From NCBI GenBank assembly GCA_910577565.1, contig CAJTNJ010000003.1:94189-158188 (forward strand): DNA of 64,000 nt. Direction: 5' to 3'. Each line of letters starts with the position of its first letter. Position 1 is the stretch's first letter. A program made the translations under genes and the position numbers. Below are positions 36,338 to 46,037 of this stretch, one piece after another. The notes beneath the pieces were generated by a model, which saw nothing but the letters and a program-made list of their open reading frames with translations, was not told the DNA's origin and searched no databases. Origin of the DNA: an uncultured Oscillospiraceae bacterium (GTDB lineage: Bacteria; Bacillota; Clostridia; Oscillospirales; Ruminococcaceae).

Positions 36338-37255
36338 GTGGATTACGATGTTATTGTAATTGGCGCAGGTACGGCAGGGTTAACTGCTGCAATTTATGGT
36401 GCTTGTTTGGGGCTTAAAATGAGATGTATTGAAAATGAAATTGTTGGTGGTCAAATTGTTAATGCTTCGGGAATAGTCAACTATCCGTTAGCAAATAATA
36501 TGTCCGGTGCGAATTTTGCAAATGCTATTAATAAGCAGGCTAAAGATTTAGGCGTAGAAATTTCATTGGAAAAAATAATAGATATAGAGCTTGGTGGTAA
36601 GACAAAAATTATCAAAACTAAAAATTCAAAATATGAATCTAAAGCTGTTATTATTGCAACCGGAGCTCATCATAAACAACTTGAGTGTGATGGTGAAGAA
36701 AATTTTAAAGGAAAAGGTGTTGCTTATTGTGCAACTTGTGATGGCAGATTTTTTAGGAACAAAGTTGTAGGTGTTGTTGGTGGTGGCAACACGGCATTAG
36801 AAGACACTATTTATTTGTCAAATATCTGCAAAGAAGTACACTTGATACATCGCAGAGATTCATTTCGAGCTGTAAAGCGAAATATTGAAGCTTTAAAACA
36901 AAAAGATAATATAATTTTACATTTGAATAGGGAAGTAATTAAAATTGAAGGAGAAAATACTGTTAAACAAGTAATACTCAAAAACACAAAAACAGAAGAT
37001 AATCAAAAATTAAGACTTGATGGGCTTTTTATTGCAATTGGATTACAACCGCAAAATGAAGAATTTTCACAATGGGTGGATTTAGATAAAAAAGGATATA
37101 TTATAGCGGATGAAAACTGTAAAACTAAAACAGATGGTGTGTTTGTTGCAGGCGATACAAGAACAAAACAAGTGAGACAGTTAGTTACAGCAACGGCAGA
37201 TGGTGCTGTTGCAGCTTTAATGGCTGCAAATTATATAAATCATAGAGATATTTAA
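36338..37255 (+). CDS. Thioredoxin-reductase-family FAD/NAD(P) oxidoreductase
   Basis: A 305-residue flavoprotein with the FAD motif VIGAGTAGLTAAIYG, the redox motif YCATCDG (CATC, ~134-137), the NAD(P) motif GVVGGGNTALED near 150, and the C-terminal FVAGDTRTKQVRQ motif. All key residues are there, so it should reduce a thioredoxin-like disulfide partner. No thioredoxin gene is adjacent, and several paralogues of this type exist in Clostridia, so I do not call trxB outright. The GTG start has GGAAGTG before it. Confidence 0.88.
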   Translation: MDYDVIVIGAGTAGLTAAIYGACLGLKMRCIENEIVGGQIVNASGIVNYPLANNMSGANFANAINKQAKDLGVEISLEKIIDIELGGKTKIIKTKNSKYESKAVIIATGAHHKQLECDGEENFKGKGVAYCATCDGRFFRNKVVGVVGGGNTALEDTIYLSNICKEVHLIHRRDSFRAVKRNIEALKQKDNIILHLNREVIKIEGENTVKQVILKNTKTEDNQKLRLDGLFIAIGLQPQNEEFSQWVDLDKKGYIIADENCKTKTDGVFVAGDTRTKQVRQLVTATADGAVAALMAANYINHRDI

Positions 37256-37377
37256 AGTTTAGTTTTACAACATGACACTCTTTTAATTTTAGAAAAAATA
37301 TTAACTAATTTGGCTTAATTTTTTACTCATAAAATAATTTGTAAATAATAAGTTTTGCAATATTTATAAATTATTGC

Positions 37378-37595
37378 TGACGCTATATTAAATAAATAGA
37401 GTAGATTTAAGTAAGAGTGCAAGAATTTAGTTAAAGCAAATTTATTAAAAGCATGAACAAAAATTTAAAAAAGCTTTAGCGATATCTACAAATCGAAAAA
37501 AACATTTTTATTTTATAGCAAAGAAAAATATATAAATGCATTTTACTAAGTATAATTAATTTACATTACATATATATTTTTTATTTTGTTTTTGC
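37378..37595 (-). pseudogene. Relic of IS1-like transposase, C-terminal end
   Basis: The minus strand of this stretch aligns by eye with the better-preserved IS1-like copy at 62706-63475: shared words such as TTTATTAAAAGCATGAAC and the stretch around TAGTTAAAGCAAATT. Translated, it gives FVHAFNKFALTKFLHSYL after a one-base frameshift, against HTFNKFALTKFLYPFT in the other copy. Stop codons and frameshifts make it dead. The inferred element end lies near 37380. Confidence 0.7.
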
Positions 37596-37613
37596 CTTAT
37601 CTTTCTTATGAAA

Positions 37614-37660
37614 CACCCTCTTGTAAAAAATACACCATTTTGAAAAAGGGTGCGTTTTTA
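37614..37660 (+). terminator. Possible terminator 360 bp after the flavoprotein gene
   Basis: CACCCTCTT and AAAAGGGTG form an imperfect stem with a ~21-nt loop, followed by CGTTTTTATTTT. The long distance from the preceding stop leaves its role uncertain. Confidence 0.5.
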
Positions 37661-37765
37661 TTTTAATCTAGAATTTAGAACATAAAAATTTATGTATAAT
37701 TTATTAACAACATTAAAAAAACCATAAATAAGGGCTTTCTTTTTTTATAATTTTTAATACTTAAA

Positions 37766-37852
37766 TGGTGCGGTTAAGAGGACTTGAACCTCCACCGAGT
37801 TGTCTCGACTAGAACCTGAATCTAGCGCGTCTGCCAATTCCGCCATAACCGC
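37766..37852 (-). tRNA. tRNA-Leu (anticodon CAG)
   Basis: The minus strand gives a full leucine cloverleaf: acceptor GCGGTTA/TAACCGC with discriminator A and an encoded CCA, D-arm, anticodon stem CTAGA/TCTAG around loop TTCAGGT (anticodon CAG), a long class II variable arm (TCGAGACAACTCGG region) and T-arm GGAGGTTCAAGTCCTC. The 87-nt length is typical. It is flanked by dead insertion sequences on both sides. Confidence 0.95.
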
Positions 37853-37869
37853 ATAAATATTACGCAAAA

Positions 37870-37898
37870 ATTATATCACATCAAAAAATTAAAATCAA
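37870..37898 (-). promoter_or_regulatory. SigA-type promoter of tRNA-Leu
   Basis: On the minus strand, TTGATT (37893-37898), a 17-nt spacer and TATAAT (37870-37875). The predicted start is about 10 nt before the mature tRNA 5' end. Confidence 0.85.
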
Positions 37899-37956
37899 TA
37901 AAAGACTTTTTATGAGAGTGCCTTTAAATTAGTTTTACAATGATGTGTGAGAAAAT

Positions 37957-38495
37957 ATGAATAAGATAACACAAACTACGTTTTAACATCAATCTTTAAT
38001 TTTTTATGCTAAAAAGCACGATGCTACTAAAGCGGCTATTCACTATTGTACCAATCGACAGTATATTTATTGCTGTTTAAAAAGATATGATGGAGCATTA
38101 TATTCTCTAATTGATAAGTCTCACAGACCAACCATCATTTCAATCAACACACTGAGGAAGAATTAACATTGATTCGCAATATGTAACTAAGAAATCCCAA
38201 TACGGGTCTAATTGTCTTGTGGGTAAAATTGCGGCAGAGTGGATAGTTACTCTTTCTAAGTTAGGAATAAAGCACAAAATGATAATACCATATGCACCAA
38301 TACATAATGGCAAAGTGGCATGTTCTCATAGTAAGGATAATTAATAATTTTATGCTTCACATACATTCTATTTATTCAATGATTTCAAAAAGCAACTGGT
38401 GGTTAGAAGTAGTTAATGCAATAATTTTCTAATGCGTCCTCTAAATTGACATTCTCCTGAACATACTCTTCTTCTTTTCCTAATTTGTAACACTT
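37957..38495 (+). pseudogene. Decayed IS481-like DDE transposase
   Basis: Starting at ATG 37957 (MNKITQTTF then a stop), the frame continues as YAKKHDATKAAIHYCTNRQ and LKRYDGALYSLIDKSHRP, shifts frame into HHFNQHTEEELTLIRNM, a stop, then LRNPNTGLIVLWVKLRQSG. After a large internal deletion it resumes with LSKLGIKHKMIIPYAPIHNG and a C-terminal stretch ending MRPLN...HSPEEY. These are helix-turn-helix and rve-domain features of IS481-type transposases. At least four stops and two frameshifts show it is dead. It sits immediately in front of tyrS. Confidence 0.82.
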
Positions 38496-38527
38496 CATTT
38501 TTAAACCTATGTCGTCTTAATATTAAT

Positions 38528-38556
38528 TTGACTAACAATTCATCATATGTTAAAAT
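38528..38556 (+). promoter_or_regulatory. Promoter of tyrS, close to the IS481 relic end
   Basis: TTGACT (38528-38533), a 17-nt spacer and TAAAAT (38551-38556), about 70 nt before the tyrS ATG. The -35 lies just outside or within the terminal sequence of the IS relic. No T-box leader is seen. Confidence 0.65.
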
Positions 38557-38623
38557 CATGGCTAATCGATTTAAAATTTATCTATTAGTTTTTTATTATA
38601 TATTAAATTTTGGAGGAAGATTT

Positions 38624-39844
38624 ATGACAGTTTTCGAAGAACTGAAAAGACGCGGGTTAATTGCACAAATGACTCACGAGGAACAAATTGAAGAAAAACT
38701 TACAAATGAAAAATGTACATTTTATATAGGCTTTGATGCAACGGCAGACAGTTTGCATGTAGGCCATTTTTTACAGCTTGTAGTTATGAAACATCTTCAA
38801 AAAGCTGGACACAGACCTATCGTTTTACTTGGAACCGGAACTACACTTGTAGGTGATCCGACTGGCAGAACCGACATGAGAAAAATGCTAAAAAAAGACG
38901 ATATTGATTATAATGCAGAATGCTTTAAAGAGCAAATGTCGCGCTTTATTGATTTTTCTAACGATAAGGCTTTAATTATTAAAAATGGTGATTGGCTTTT
39001 AAATCTTAATTATATTGACTTTTTACGCAATGTAGGTAGGTATTTCTCTGTAAATAAGATGTTAACTGCTGAATGTGTTAAATCAAGACTAGAGCATGGC
39101 TTGTCCTTCCTTGAATTCAACTATATGCTTATGCAAAGTTATGACTTTTTAAAACTATATGAAAATTATGACTGCACTTTGCAATTAGGTGGAGATGACC
39201 AATGGAGTAATATTTTAGGAGGTATAGATTTAATCCGTCGCGTTAAACAAGAGCAAGCATATGGCATGACATTTTGCCTTCTTACTACAAAAGAAGGTAA
39301 AAAGATGGGTAAAACTCAAAGTGGAGCATTGTGGCTGGATGCTAACAAATGTTCTCCATATGACTTTTTCCAATATTGGAGAAATATTGATGATACTGAT
39401 GTTATAAAATGCCTTAAACTTTTAACATTTCTTCCGATAGAACAAATTGAATCTATGGAAAACTGGGAAGATGCAAAAATTAACGAAGCTAAAGAATTAC
39501 TTGCTTTTGAAGTTACTAAGATGGTTCACGGCAAACAAGCTTCTGATGAAGCCCTTAAAACATCAAAAGCTCTATTTTCCCAAGGTACTATTAACGAAAA
39601 TATGCCTACTACTAAGCTTTCTATCAATAATTTTAAAAATAATGAAATTGGTACTTTAAACTTACTTGTTACATGTGGCCTGTGTAAATCTAATGGCGAA
39701 GCAAGAAGACTTGTTTTACAAGGTGGAATTACTATAAACAGTGAAAAAATTATAGATCCTACTACAAACATAAATATGACAGAATTTAAAAATGGTCTCA
39801 TAATCAAAAAAGGTAAAAAAGTATTTCATCGCGTAATAATTTAA
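38624..39844 (+). CDS. tyrS: Tyrosyl-tRNA synthetase
   Basis: Class I aminoacyl-tRNA synthetase for tyrosine. The 406 residues show YIGFDATADSLHVGHF with the HIGH-like HVGH near 41, the tyrosine-binding GGDDQWSNI segment near 190, the KMSKS-equivalent KMGKT near 227, and a C-terminal S4 RNA-binding domain (~340-406). The start at 38624 is supported by TGGAGGAAG 8 nt upstream; the longer open frame from 38528 lacks one. Firmicute tyrS genes often have a T-box leader, but none is visible here. Confidence 0.95.
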   Translation: MTVFEELKRRGLIAQMTHEEQIEEKLTNEKCTFYIGFDATADSLHVGHFLQLVVMKHLQKAGHRPIVLLGTGTTLVGDPTGRTDMRKMLKKDDIDYNAECFKEQMSRFIDFSNDKALIIKNGDWLLNLNYIDFLRNVGRYFSVNKMLTAECVKSRLEHGLSFLEFNYMLMQSYDFLKLYENYDCTLQLGGDDQWSNILGGIDLIRRVKQEQAYGMTFCLLTTKEGKKMGKTQSGALWLDANKCSPYDFFQYWRNIDDTDVIKCLKLLTFLPIEQIESMENWEDAKINEAKELLAFEVTKMVHGKQASDEALKTSKALFSQGTINENMPTTKLSINNFKNNEIGTLNLLVTCGLCKSNGEARRLVLQGGITINSEKIIDPTTNINMTEFKNGLIIKKGKKVFHRVII

Positions 39845-40121
39845 GAATCTTTTAATAATTCTTTAAGGGACACTACCAAACAAATTTAAATCGTAAATTT
39901 TAAATAGGTAAATAAAAAGTTGTGTAACCTTTACTTTAACAATATTATTTTCTAAAGCTATGATTTAAACTAGTTAACTTAAATATTAGTGTTTATTTTT
40001 ATATTTAAAACATATTATATATTGAATATATATTTTAAATATAATTTTCAAGCAATATAAATTATTTAAAATTATACTTTTAAATTAAATTAATTTTTTA
40101 AATGTTGTAGGAGTGTTATAA

Positions 40122-40655
40122 ATGCTGAAAAGGTTACGTCATAATATTAAAGTTATTAAAAAACAAGATCCTGCGGCAAAAAGCAACATACAAATATTGT
40201 TGTTTTATCCTGGACTTCATGCTGTAATGTTACATCGTCCGGCTCATTGGCTTTATAAGCATCATCACTATTTTTTAGCACTACTATTATCGCATATATC
40301 TCGTTTTTTTACTCAAATTGAGATTCACCCGGGAGCTCAAATAGGATGGGGGCTTTTTATCGATCATGGCTGTGGTGTAGTGATAGGAGAAACGGCAGTG
40401 ATAGGAAATAATTGTTTAATTTATCAAGGTGTTACACTTGGCGGTACTGGGAAAGAAACTGGTAAACGTCATCCAACTCTTGGAGATCATGTCGTTGTTG
40501 GATGTGGTGCAAAAATTTTAGGTCCTTTTAAAGTAGGATCTTGTTCGAGAATAGCTTCTGGTGCTGTTGTTTTGCAAGAAGTTCCAGAACACTCTACAGC
40601 TGTTGGTGTGCCTGCAAAAATTGTGAAAATAAATGGTGAAAAACTTAGCTATTAA
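40122..40655 (+). CDS. cysE: Serine O-acetyltransferase
   Basis: Makes O-acetylserine for cysteine synthesis. The 177 residues comprise a short N-terminal helical part and a left-handed beta-helix of hexapeptide repeats (IHPGAQIGWGLFIDHGCGVV and IGETAVIGNN), with the catalytic Asp/His in IDHG and HPTLGDHV. This is the short form without the long N-terminal domain of E. coli CysE, usual in Firmicutes. GTAGGAG precedes the ATG. cysS follows after an 870-bp gap. Confidence 0.92.
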   Translation: MLKRLRHNIKVIKKQDPAAKSNIQILLFYPGLHAVMLHRPAHWLYKHHHYFLALLLSHISRFFTQIEIHPGAQIGWGLFIDHGCGVVIGETAVIGNNCLIYQGVTLGGTGKETGKRHPTLGDHVVVGCGAKILGPFKVGSCSRIASGAVVLQEVPEHSTAVGVPAKIVKINGEKLSY

Positions 40656-41526
40656 TACAGGAATCTTGATCAGGTGCATATACCAAAGAATTAAACAAAA
40701 TAAAAAAAGAACTTGCTAAATAAAAAAGAAAAAATAAATATCATTTTACCATGTTAACAAAATTTTAGAGTAGTTATAAAATAAGAATTTAAGTTAAGTG
40801 CTAAAATTGTCAAAGTTAATTTTAAGTATTTATATTCTATTATTGTTTCTACATAAGTAAAATTATAAATAGCTCGTTAAAGTTAATTGCAAATAAGTTA
40901 TGTGATTAAACCTACATACATATCAATATTTTTCGCATTGTATTGAGATACTATATAAGTTGCAAATAGTCTTTTTTAAGTTTAAAATTTTTATGCAAAA
41001 TTAAAAAATATATGTGAAAAATTTTGCTTATTTTTTATATTATTTATGCTTTATAACTTGCTGTTCTGTATTAATATTACATATAAATTATTTAATATTT
41101 AATCATTTGAGTAAGAATATATTTATTTAAAAAAATATCAAGTTTAAGGTTGCTTCGGTTATAATGGATTTGGTTTTGTGAAGATTTTAATATAAAGCGT
41201 TACATTTTAGTTGAATTATTTAATGTTCTTTATATTTATATTCTAAACATTTTAAGATCTCCAATTTTCTTTCCAATTTTTGATTTTTTATTATTTTTAA
41301 GGTATAATACTTCGGTAACATTCAAATTAAATATAATAATAAATTTAATGAGACACTATACTTAGCAATGCATTTATAAATATCGGAATTTGTCTCTTTA
41401 GATTGTATAAATACGTTTTTATAATATTATCTTCATTTTAAGCAATTTAGATATGTTAATTTTATTCTTTACATATATTTATATAATGTTTTTAAGTTAT
41501 ATCTCATGTTTTGGAGGGGTATATTG
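40656..41526. other. Long AT-rich region between cysE and cysS
   Basis: About 870 bases with no supportable ORF. It contains a perfect 8-bp inverted repeat (GCAAAATT 40995-41002 / AATTTTGC 41020-41027) followed by a T-run, possibly a terminator for cysE, and a good promoter at 41280-41308 whose transcript would have a ~210-nt leader before cysS. The leader includes GAGACA (41350-41355) and TGTCTC (41392-41397). T-box consensus sequences are not present. Confidence 0.55.
41280..41308 (+). promoter_or_regulatory. SigA-type promoter of cysS
   Basis: TTGATT (41280-41285), a 17-nt spacer and TATAAT (41303-41308). It is the same -35 and spacing as the tRNA-Leu promoter. Confidence 0.75.
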
Positions 41527-42939
41527 ATGAAAATATATAATACATTAAATAGAAAAATTGAAGAGTTTAAGCCTATAAACCCTGGGAAAGTTATGATGTA
41601 TGCATGCGGTCCTACTGTGTATAACTATATACATATAGGTAATGCGCGACCAATAATAGTTTTTGATTGTTTTCGTAGATATTTAGAGTATCGTGGCTAT
41701 AAAGTAACTTTTGTGCAAAATTTTACAGATATTGACGACAAAATCATACAAAAAGCCAATGAAGAAAACTCTACTGTGCACGATATTGCTGAAAAATATA
41801 TAACAGAATATAAAATAGATGCTAAAGGGCTTGGTGTTAACCCACCATCTATTAATCCAAAAGTAACTGAATCTATACAATTAATAATAGATATTGTTGA
41901 CAAATTAATTAAGAATGGGCATGCTTATGAAATAAATGGTGATGTTTATTTTAGCACGAGTTCTTTTTCGGAATATGGCAAACTGTCTCACATGCCTCTT
42001 GATCAATTAGATGCTGGAAAAAGAGTTGAAGTTAATTCAATTAAACGTGATCCTATGGATTTTGCTATCTGGAAAGCGGCAAAACCCGGTGAAATGTCTT
42101 GGGAGTCTCCGTGGGGAAATGGCAGGCCAGGCTGGCATATAGAATGTTCAGCTATGGCGATTAATTATTTAGCACCAACTATAGACATACACTGTGGTGG
42201 TCAGGATTTGATTTTTCCGCATCATGAAAACGAAATAGCTCAAAGTGAGTGTGCAACTAATGTTTCATTCGCTAATTATTGGATGCATAACGGATATATT
42301 AATGTTGACAATAAAAAAATGTCTAAGTCAAAAGGCAACTTCTTTACCGTAAGGGATGTAGCTGAAAAATATGGATATGAACCAATTCGCTATATGATGC
42401 TTCAAGCTCATTATAGAACTCCTATAAACTATAATGTGGATATTATTGAGCAATGTAAAGCTTCTTTGGTTAGGATTGCAACATTTAATGATAATTTAAA
42501 ATTTATGATAGAAAAATCAAATCCCGGAAATGTCTTAGACAAAGATAAAGAAAATATATGGTCATATCGCGATAAATTTATAAAAGTAATGGATGACGAC
42601 TTTAATACTGCGGATGGTATATCGGTTATTTTTGAGTTTATACGAGATATGAATAATTACGTTTCCGGTACTGTTCACACTTCAAAAGATCACCTACTTT
42701 TAATTAAAAATTTATTCGATGAACTAACTCAAATTCTTGGAATTGTTCCCATAAAAGACGATGAAGACAAAATACCAAAAGAGGTAACCGAATTGTTTGA
42801 AAAAAGAAAAAAGGCAAGAAAAGAAAAAGACTTTGCATTGGCAGATAGCTTGCGAGAACAGATCGCTTCACATGGATATTTGGTTGAGGAAACAAGACAA
42901 GGAAGCAGACTTGTGCCTATAAACAACTTTAAAAATTAA
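41527..42939 (+). CDS. cysS: Cysteinyl-tRNA synthetase
   Basis: Class I synthetase for cysteine. The 470 residues show the zinc/Cys region MYACGPTVYNYIHIGNARP with HIGN near 34, the zinc ligands GWHIECSAMA and HHENE in the middle, KKMSKSKGN near 266, and the DALR-type C-terminus (RKKARKEKDFALADSLR). The ATG at 41527 has TTGGAGGGG at good spacing; the open frame upstream to 41506 contains that site and is not coding. Confidence 0.95.
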   Translation: MKIYNTLNRKIEEFKPINPGKVMMYACGPTVYNYIHIGNARPIIVFDCFRRYLEYRGYKVTFVQNFTDIDDKIIQKANEENSTVHDIAEKYITEYKIDAKGLGVNPPSINPKVTESIQLIIDIVDKLIKNGHAYEINGDVYFSTSSFSEYGKLSHMPLDQLDAGKRVEVNSIKRDPMDFAIWKAAKPGEMSWESPWGNGRPGWHIECSAMAINYLAPTIDIHCGGQDLIFPHHENEIAQSECATNVSFANYWMHNGYINVDNKKMSKSKGNFFTVRDVAEKYGYEPIRYMMLQAHYRTPINYNVDIIEQCKASLVRIATFNDNLKFMIEKSNPGNVLDKDKENIWSYRDKFIKVMDDDFNTADGISVIFEFIRDMNNYVSGTVHTSKDHLLLIKNLFDELTQILGIVPIKDDEDKIPKEVTELFEKRKKARKEKDFALADSLREQIASHGYLVEETRQGSRLVPINNFKN

Positions 42940-42968
42940 AAAGATTATAAAATTTAGGAGTGTAAATT

Positions 42969-43781
42969 ATGAAAATAAATAAAATTTGTTGTGTGTTTGT
43001 TTCTCTTGCTATATCTTTTACAATAACAGGTTGTGCAAACAGTGATAAATCACAAACATCTTCATTATCAAGCGCATCTGAATCCTCCAAAATGAGCTCT
43101 CAAGCAATTGCAAGTTCACTTGTAACCGAAGGTGTTGTCGAAGATCAATTAGCTTTGCCTGAAGAGGGTGAGCAAATCGCAATTTTTCATGTTAAAGATT
43201 ATGGCATAATTAAATGCCGTTTGTTTCCTCAAGTTGCTCCAAAAGCAGTTCAGAATTTTATCGGGCTTTCAAAGCAAGGAAAATATGATAATGTGCAATT
43301 TCATAGAGTTTTAGAGGATTTTATGATTCAAAGCGGTGGCAACAGTCAAAGCATATATGGCAGCGGATTTAACGTTGAATTAAACCAGTCGCTTCACCAT
43401 TACAACGGTGCACTTTGCGCGGCAAGAACTACAAGTCAAACAACTGGTCAGTCAAGCCAATTTTATATCGTTTCAAGTAATGCGGGAAAAACTGCTGACT
43501 TTGATTCTATAGCAAAGCAAGTAAGCAGCAAATATAAACAACAAGGCTCTAAAATTTCTTTACAATATAGTGATGCTGTTAAAGAAAAATATAGAGAGGT
43601 TGGTGGATATCCCGGACTTGATATGCAATATACTGTTTTTGGACAAGCTTTTGAAGGCCAAGATGTTATAACAAAGATTGCTGCTTGTCCAAAAAGTACG
43701 GAGTTGTCCTCATCAGGAGAATATTCTACGCCATCACCGGAAGTGATTTTGGAAAAAGTCGAGATAGTAAATTATGAGTAA
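42969..43781 (+). CDS. Lipoprotein cyclophilin-type peptidyl-prolyl isomerase
   Basis: A 270-residue exported foldase. The N-terminus is a lipoprotein signal (hydrophobic helix ending ITGC, lipid Cys at ~18), then a Ser-rich linker (~20-50). The cyclophilin domain has NFIGLSKQGKYDNVQFHRV and FMIQSGG, with the catalytic Arg in FHR near 114. An inserted region of ~30 residues rich in Ser/Lys/Gln (around 185-215) breaks the usual compact fold. TTAGGAG precedes the ATG. Probably acts on secreted proteins at the outer face of the membrane. Confidence 0.9.
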   Translation: MKINKICCVFVSLAISFTITGCANSDKSQTSSLSSASESSKMSSQAIASSLVTEGVVEDQLALPEEGEQIAIFHVKDYGIIKCRLFPQVAPKAVQNFIGLSKQGKYDNVQFHRVLEDFMIQSGGNSQSIYGSGFNVELNQSLHHYNGALCAARTTSQTTGQSSQFYIVSSNAGKTADFDSIAKQVSSKYKQQGSKISLQYSDAVKEKYREVGGYPGLDMQYTVFGQAFEGQDVITKIAACPKSTELSSSGEYSTPSPEVILEKVEIVNYE

Positions 43782-44021
43782 ATATAATATGATATTTAAA
43801 AGTCGTTATATATTATTTTAAATGAAAATCAGAAATTTTTTGGCGGCGAAAAATGTAATTATTTTTAACAAAATTTTGACAAACATATTATTGCATTGAC
43901 AAAAAATCAAAACGACCTTAATGTTTTTTAAAAACAATATGATTAATTTAATTAAGCACGTGAACATTTAGATAATTTAATATTTATTGATATAAGGAAA
44001 TTAAAAAGTAAGGGTATTTTT

Positions 44022-46001
44022 ATGGCAACAAGAAAAAAACAAGAGTATAATAATGAAAGCATAACATCTTTAAAAGGAGCAGATAGAGTTAGGAAAAGAC
44101 CTGGCGTTATCTTTGGTTCGGATGGACTTGAAGGTTGTGAACATTCCGTTTTTGAGATCTTATCCAATTCTATAGATGAGGCGCGTGAAGGGTATGGCGA
44201 CAGAATAAAAATAACTAAGTTTGACAATGGTTCTATAGAAATTGAGGATTTTGGCAGAGGCATTCCTGTTGATTTTAATAAATCAGAAAATAGATATAAC
44301 TGGGAGCTTGTCTTTTGTGAAATGTATGCAGGTGGCAAATATAACACCAATAATGCCGAAAGCTATGAATATTCACTTGGTCTTAATGGGTTGGGGCTTT
44401 GTGCTACACAATATTCTTCTGAATATATGGATGTGGAAATTTACAGAGAAGGCAAAAAGTTCACTTTGCACTTTGAGCATGGTGAAAATATTGGAGGCTT
44501 AAAGTCTGAAGAAACTTTGAGAAAACAAACCGGAACTAAGATTAAATGGAAACCGGATATTGAGGTTTTCACTGACATTTTAATTCCAACTAAATATTTT
44601 GAAGATGTTTTAAAGCGGCAGGCTATAGTTAATAGTGGCCTTTTGTTTATCTATAAAGACAGCAAAGGAGAAAAGGAATTTTTTTATAAAAACGGCATAG
44701 AGGATTATGTAAAAGAAATAGCTGGTGATTCAGCTATTTCATCGGTGAAATGTTATAGTTCTGAGCGAACAGGCAAAGACCGCGCTGATAAACCGGAGTA
44801 TAAGGTGAAGCTTTCTTGTGCATTTGCTTTTTCAAACCGTGTCAAGCTGATGGAATATTATCATAATTCTAGTTGGCTGGAACATGGAGGATCACCCGAG
44901 CGGGCTGCAAAACAGGCGTTTGTTTCGCAAATAGATGCTTTTTTAAAAAACAGCAAAAAGTATAACAAAAATGAGAGCAAGATCACCTTTTCGGATGTAG
45001 AAGATTGTTTGATCTTTGTTTCATCATCTTTTTCTACACAAACATCTTATGAGAATCAAACCAAAAAATCTATTACAAATAAGTTTATCTATGAAGCGAT
45101 GGTTGATTTTTTAAAGCATAACCTTGAGATATATTTTATTGAAAACCCAATTGAAGGTGAAAAAGTTGCTGATCAAATCCTCATCAACAAGCGAAGCAGG
45201 GAAAAAGCCGAAAAAACGAGACTAAATCTTAAAAAGACATTGCTTGGCAGTGTTGATGTGGTAAATAGAGTTCAAAAGTTTGTTGATTGCAGAAGCAAAG
45301 ATTTATCTTTGCGTGAACTTTATATAGTGGAAGGTGATTCGGCTCTTGGCGCCTGCAAACAAAGTCGTGATGCTAATTTCCAGGCTATCATTCCAGTTCG
45401 CGGTAAAATATTAAATTGCTTAAAATCCGATTATGATAAAATATTTAAAAATGACATAATAAGGGACATTATAAAGGTTTTGGGATGTGGCGTTGAAGTT
45501 AAATCTAAGCTGAGCAAAGATCTTTCCATGTTTGATATGGAAAGTCTAAAGTGGAACAAAATAATTATATGTACCGACGCTGATGTGGATGGCTTCCAAA
45601 TTCGTACGTTAATTTTAACAATGCTATATCGCCTTACACCCACACTAATTCAAAAAGGATTTGTTTATATTGCCCAATCGCCGCTTTTTGAAATTGAAAC
45701 TAAAAATAAAACTTACTTTGCTTATAATGAGCAAGAAAAAATCGAAATTGTAGATAAGCTTGATGTTGATAAGGTTAAATATGCGCTGAACAGATCAAAA
45801 GGATTGGGTGAAAACGAACCTGATATGATGTGGCTAACCACAATGTGTCCTGATACTAGACGACTTATTAAAATTACTCCCGAGGCTGCCGAAAAAACTG
45901 CAAGCATGTTTGACATTATGCTCGGAGACGATCTTCAAGGCAGAAAAGACTTTATTTCAGAGTTTGGGGCTGACTATATAAGCCAAGCTGATATTTCATA
46001 A
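44022..46001 (+). CDS. Divergent type IIA topoisomerase subunit B (ParE/GyrB-like)
   Basis: The ATPase subunit of a type IIA topoisomerase, 659 residues. The GHKL ATP site is present (EILSNSIDEAREGYGD near 46, DFGRGIPVD near 81, LGLNGLGLCATQ near 122). The TOPRIM site follows (VEGDSALGACKQSRD near 437, TDADVDGFQIRTLIL near 523). It differs from standard ParE/GyrB in several places: RPGVIFGS instead of RPGMYIG, EGDSAL instead of EGDSAG, and DGFQIRT instead of DGAHIRT. It is therefore a diverged branch of the topoisomerase IV type. It is paired with the A subunit 36 bp downstream. Confidence 0.85.
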   Translation: MATRKKQEYNNESITSLKGADRVRKRPGVIFGSDGLEGCEHSVFEILSNSIDEAREGYGDRIKITKFDNGSIEIEDFGRGIPVDFNKSENRYNWELVFCEMYAGGKYNTNNAESYEYSLGLNGLGLCATQYSSEYMDVEIYREGKKFTLHFEHGENIGGLKSEETLRKQTGTKIKWKPDIEVFTDILIPTKYFEDVLKRQAIVNSGLLFIYKDSKGEKEFFYKNGIEDYVKEIAGDSAISSVKCYSSERTGKDRADKPEYKVKLSCAFAFSNRVKLMEYYHNSSWLEHGGSPERAAKQAFVSQIDAFLKNSKKYNKNESKITFSDVEDCLIFVSSSFSTQTSYENQTKKSITNKFIYEAMVDFLKHNLEIYFIENPIEGEKVADQILINKRSREKAEKTRLNLKKTLLGSVDVVNRVQKFVDCRSKDLSLRELYIVEGDSALGACKQSRDANFQAIIPVRGKILNCLKSDYDKIFKNDIIRDIIKVLGCGVEVKSKLSKDLSMFDMESLKWNKIIICTDADVDGFQIRTLILTMLYRLTPTLIQKGFVYIAQSPLFEIETKNKTYFAYNEQEKIEIVDKLDVDKVKYALNRSKGLGENEPDMMWLTTMCPDTRRLIKITPEAAEKTASMFDIMLGDDLQGRKDFISEFGADYISQADIS

Positions 46002-46037
46002 TTTAATTACTTAATATATATTAAACAGGAGAAAAAG

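Noticed and set aside
38528..38623. Extended tyrS start 32 codons upstream.
   Set aside because: No ribosome binding site; the region holds the probable promoter, and the ATG at 38624 has TGGAGGAAG and a typical TyrRS N-terminus.
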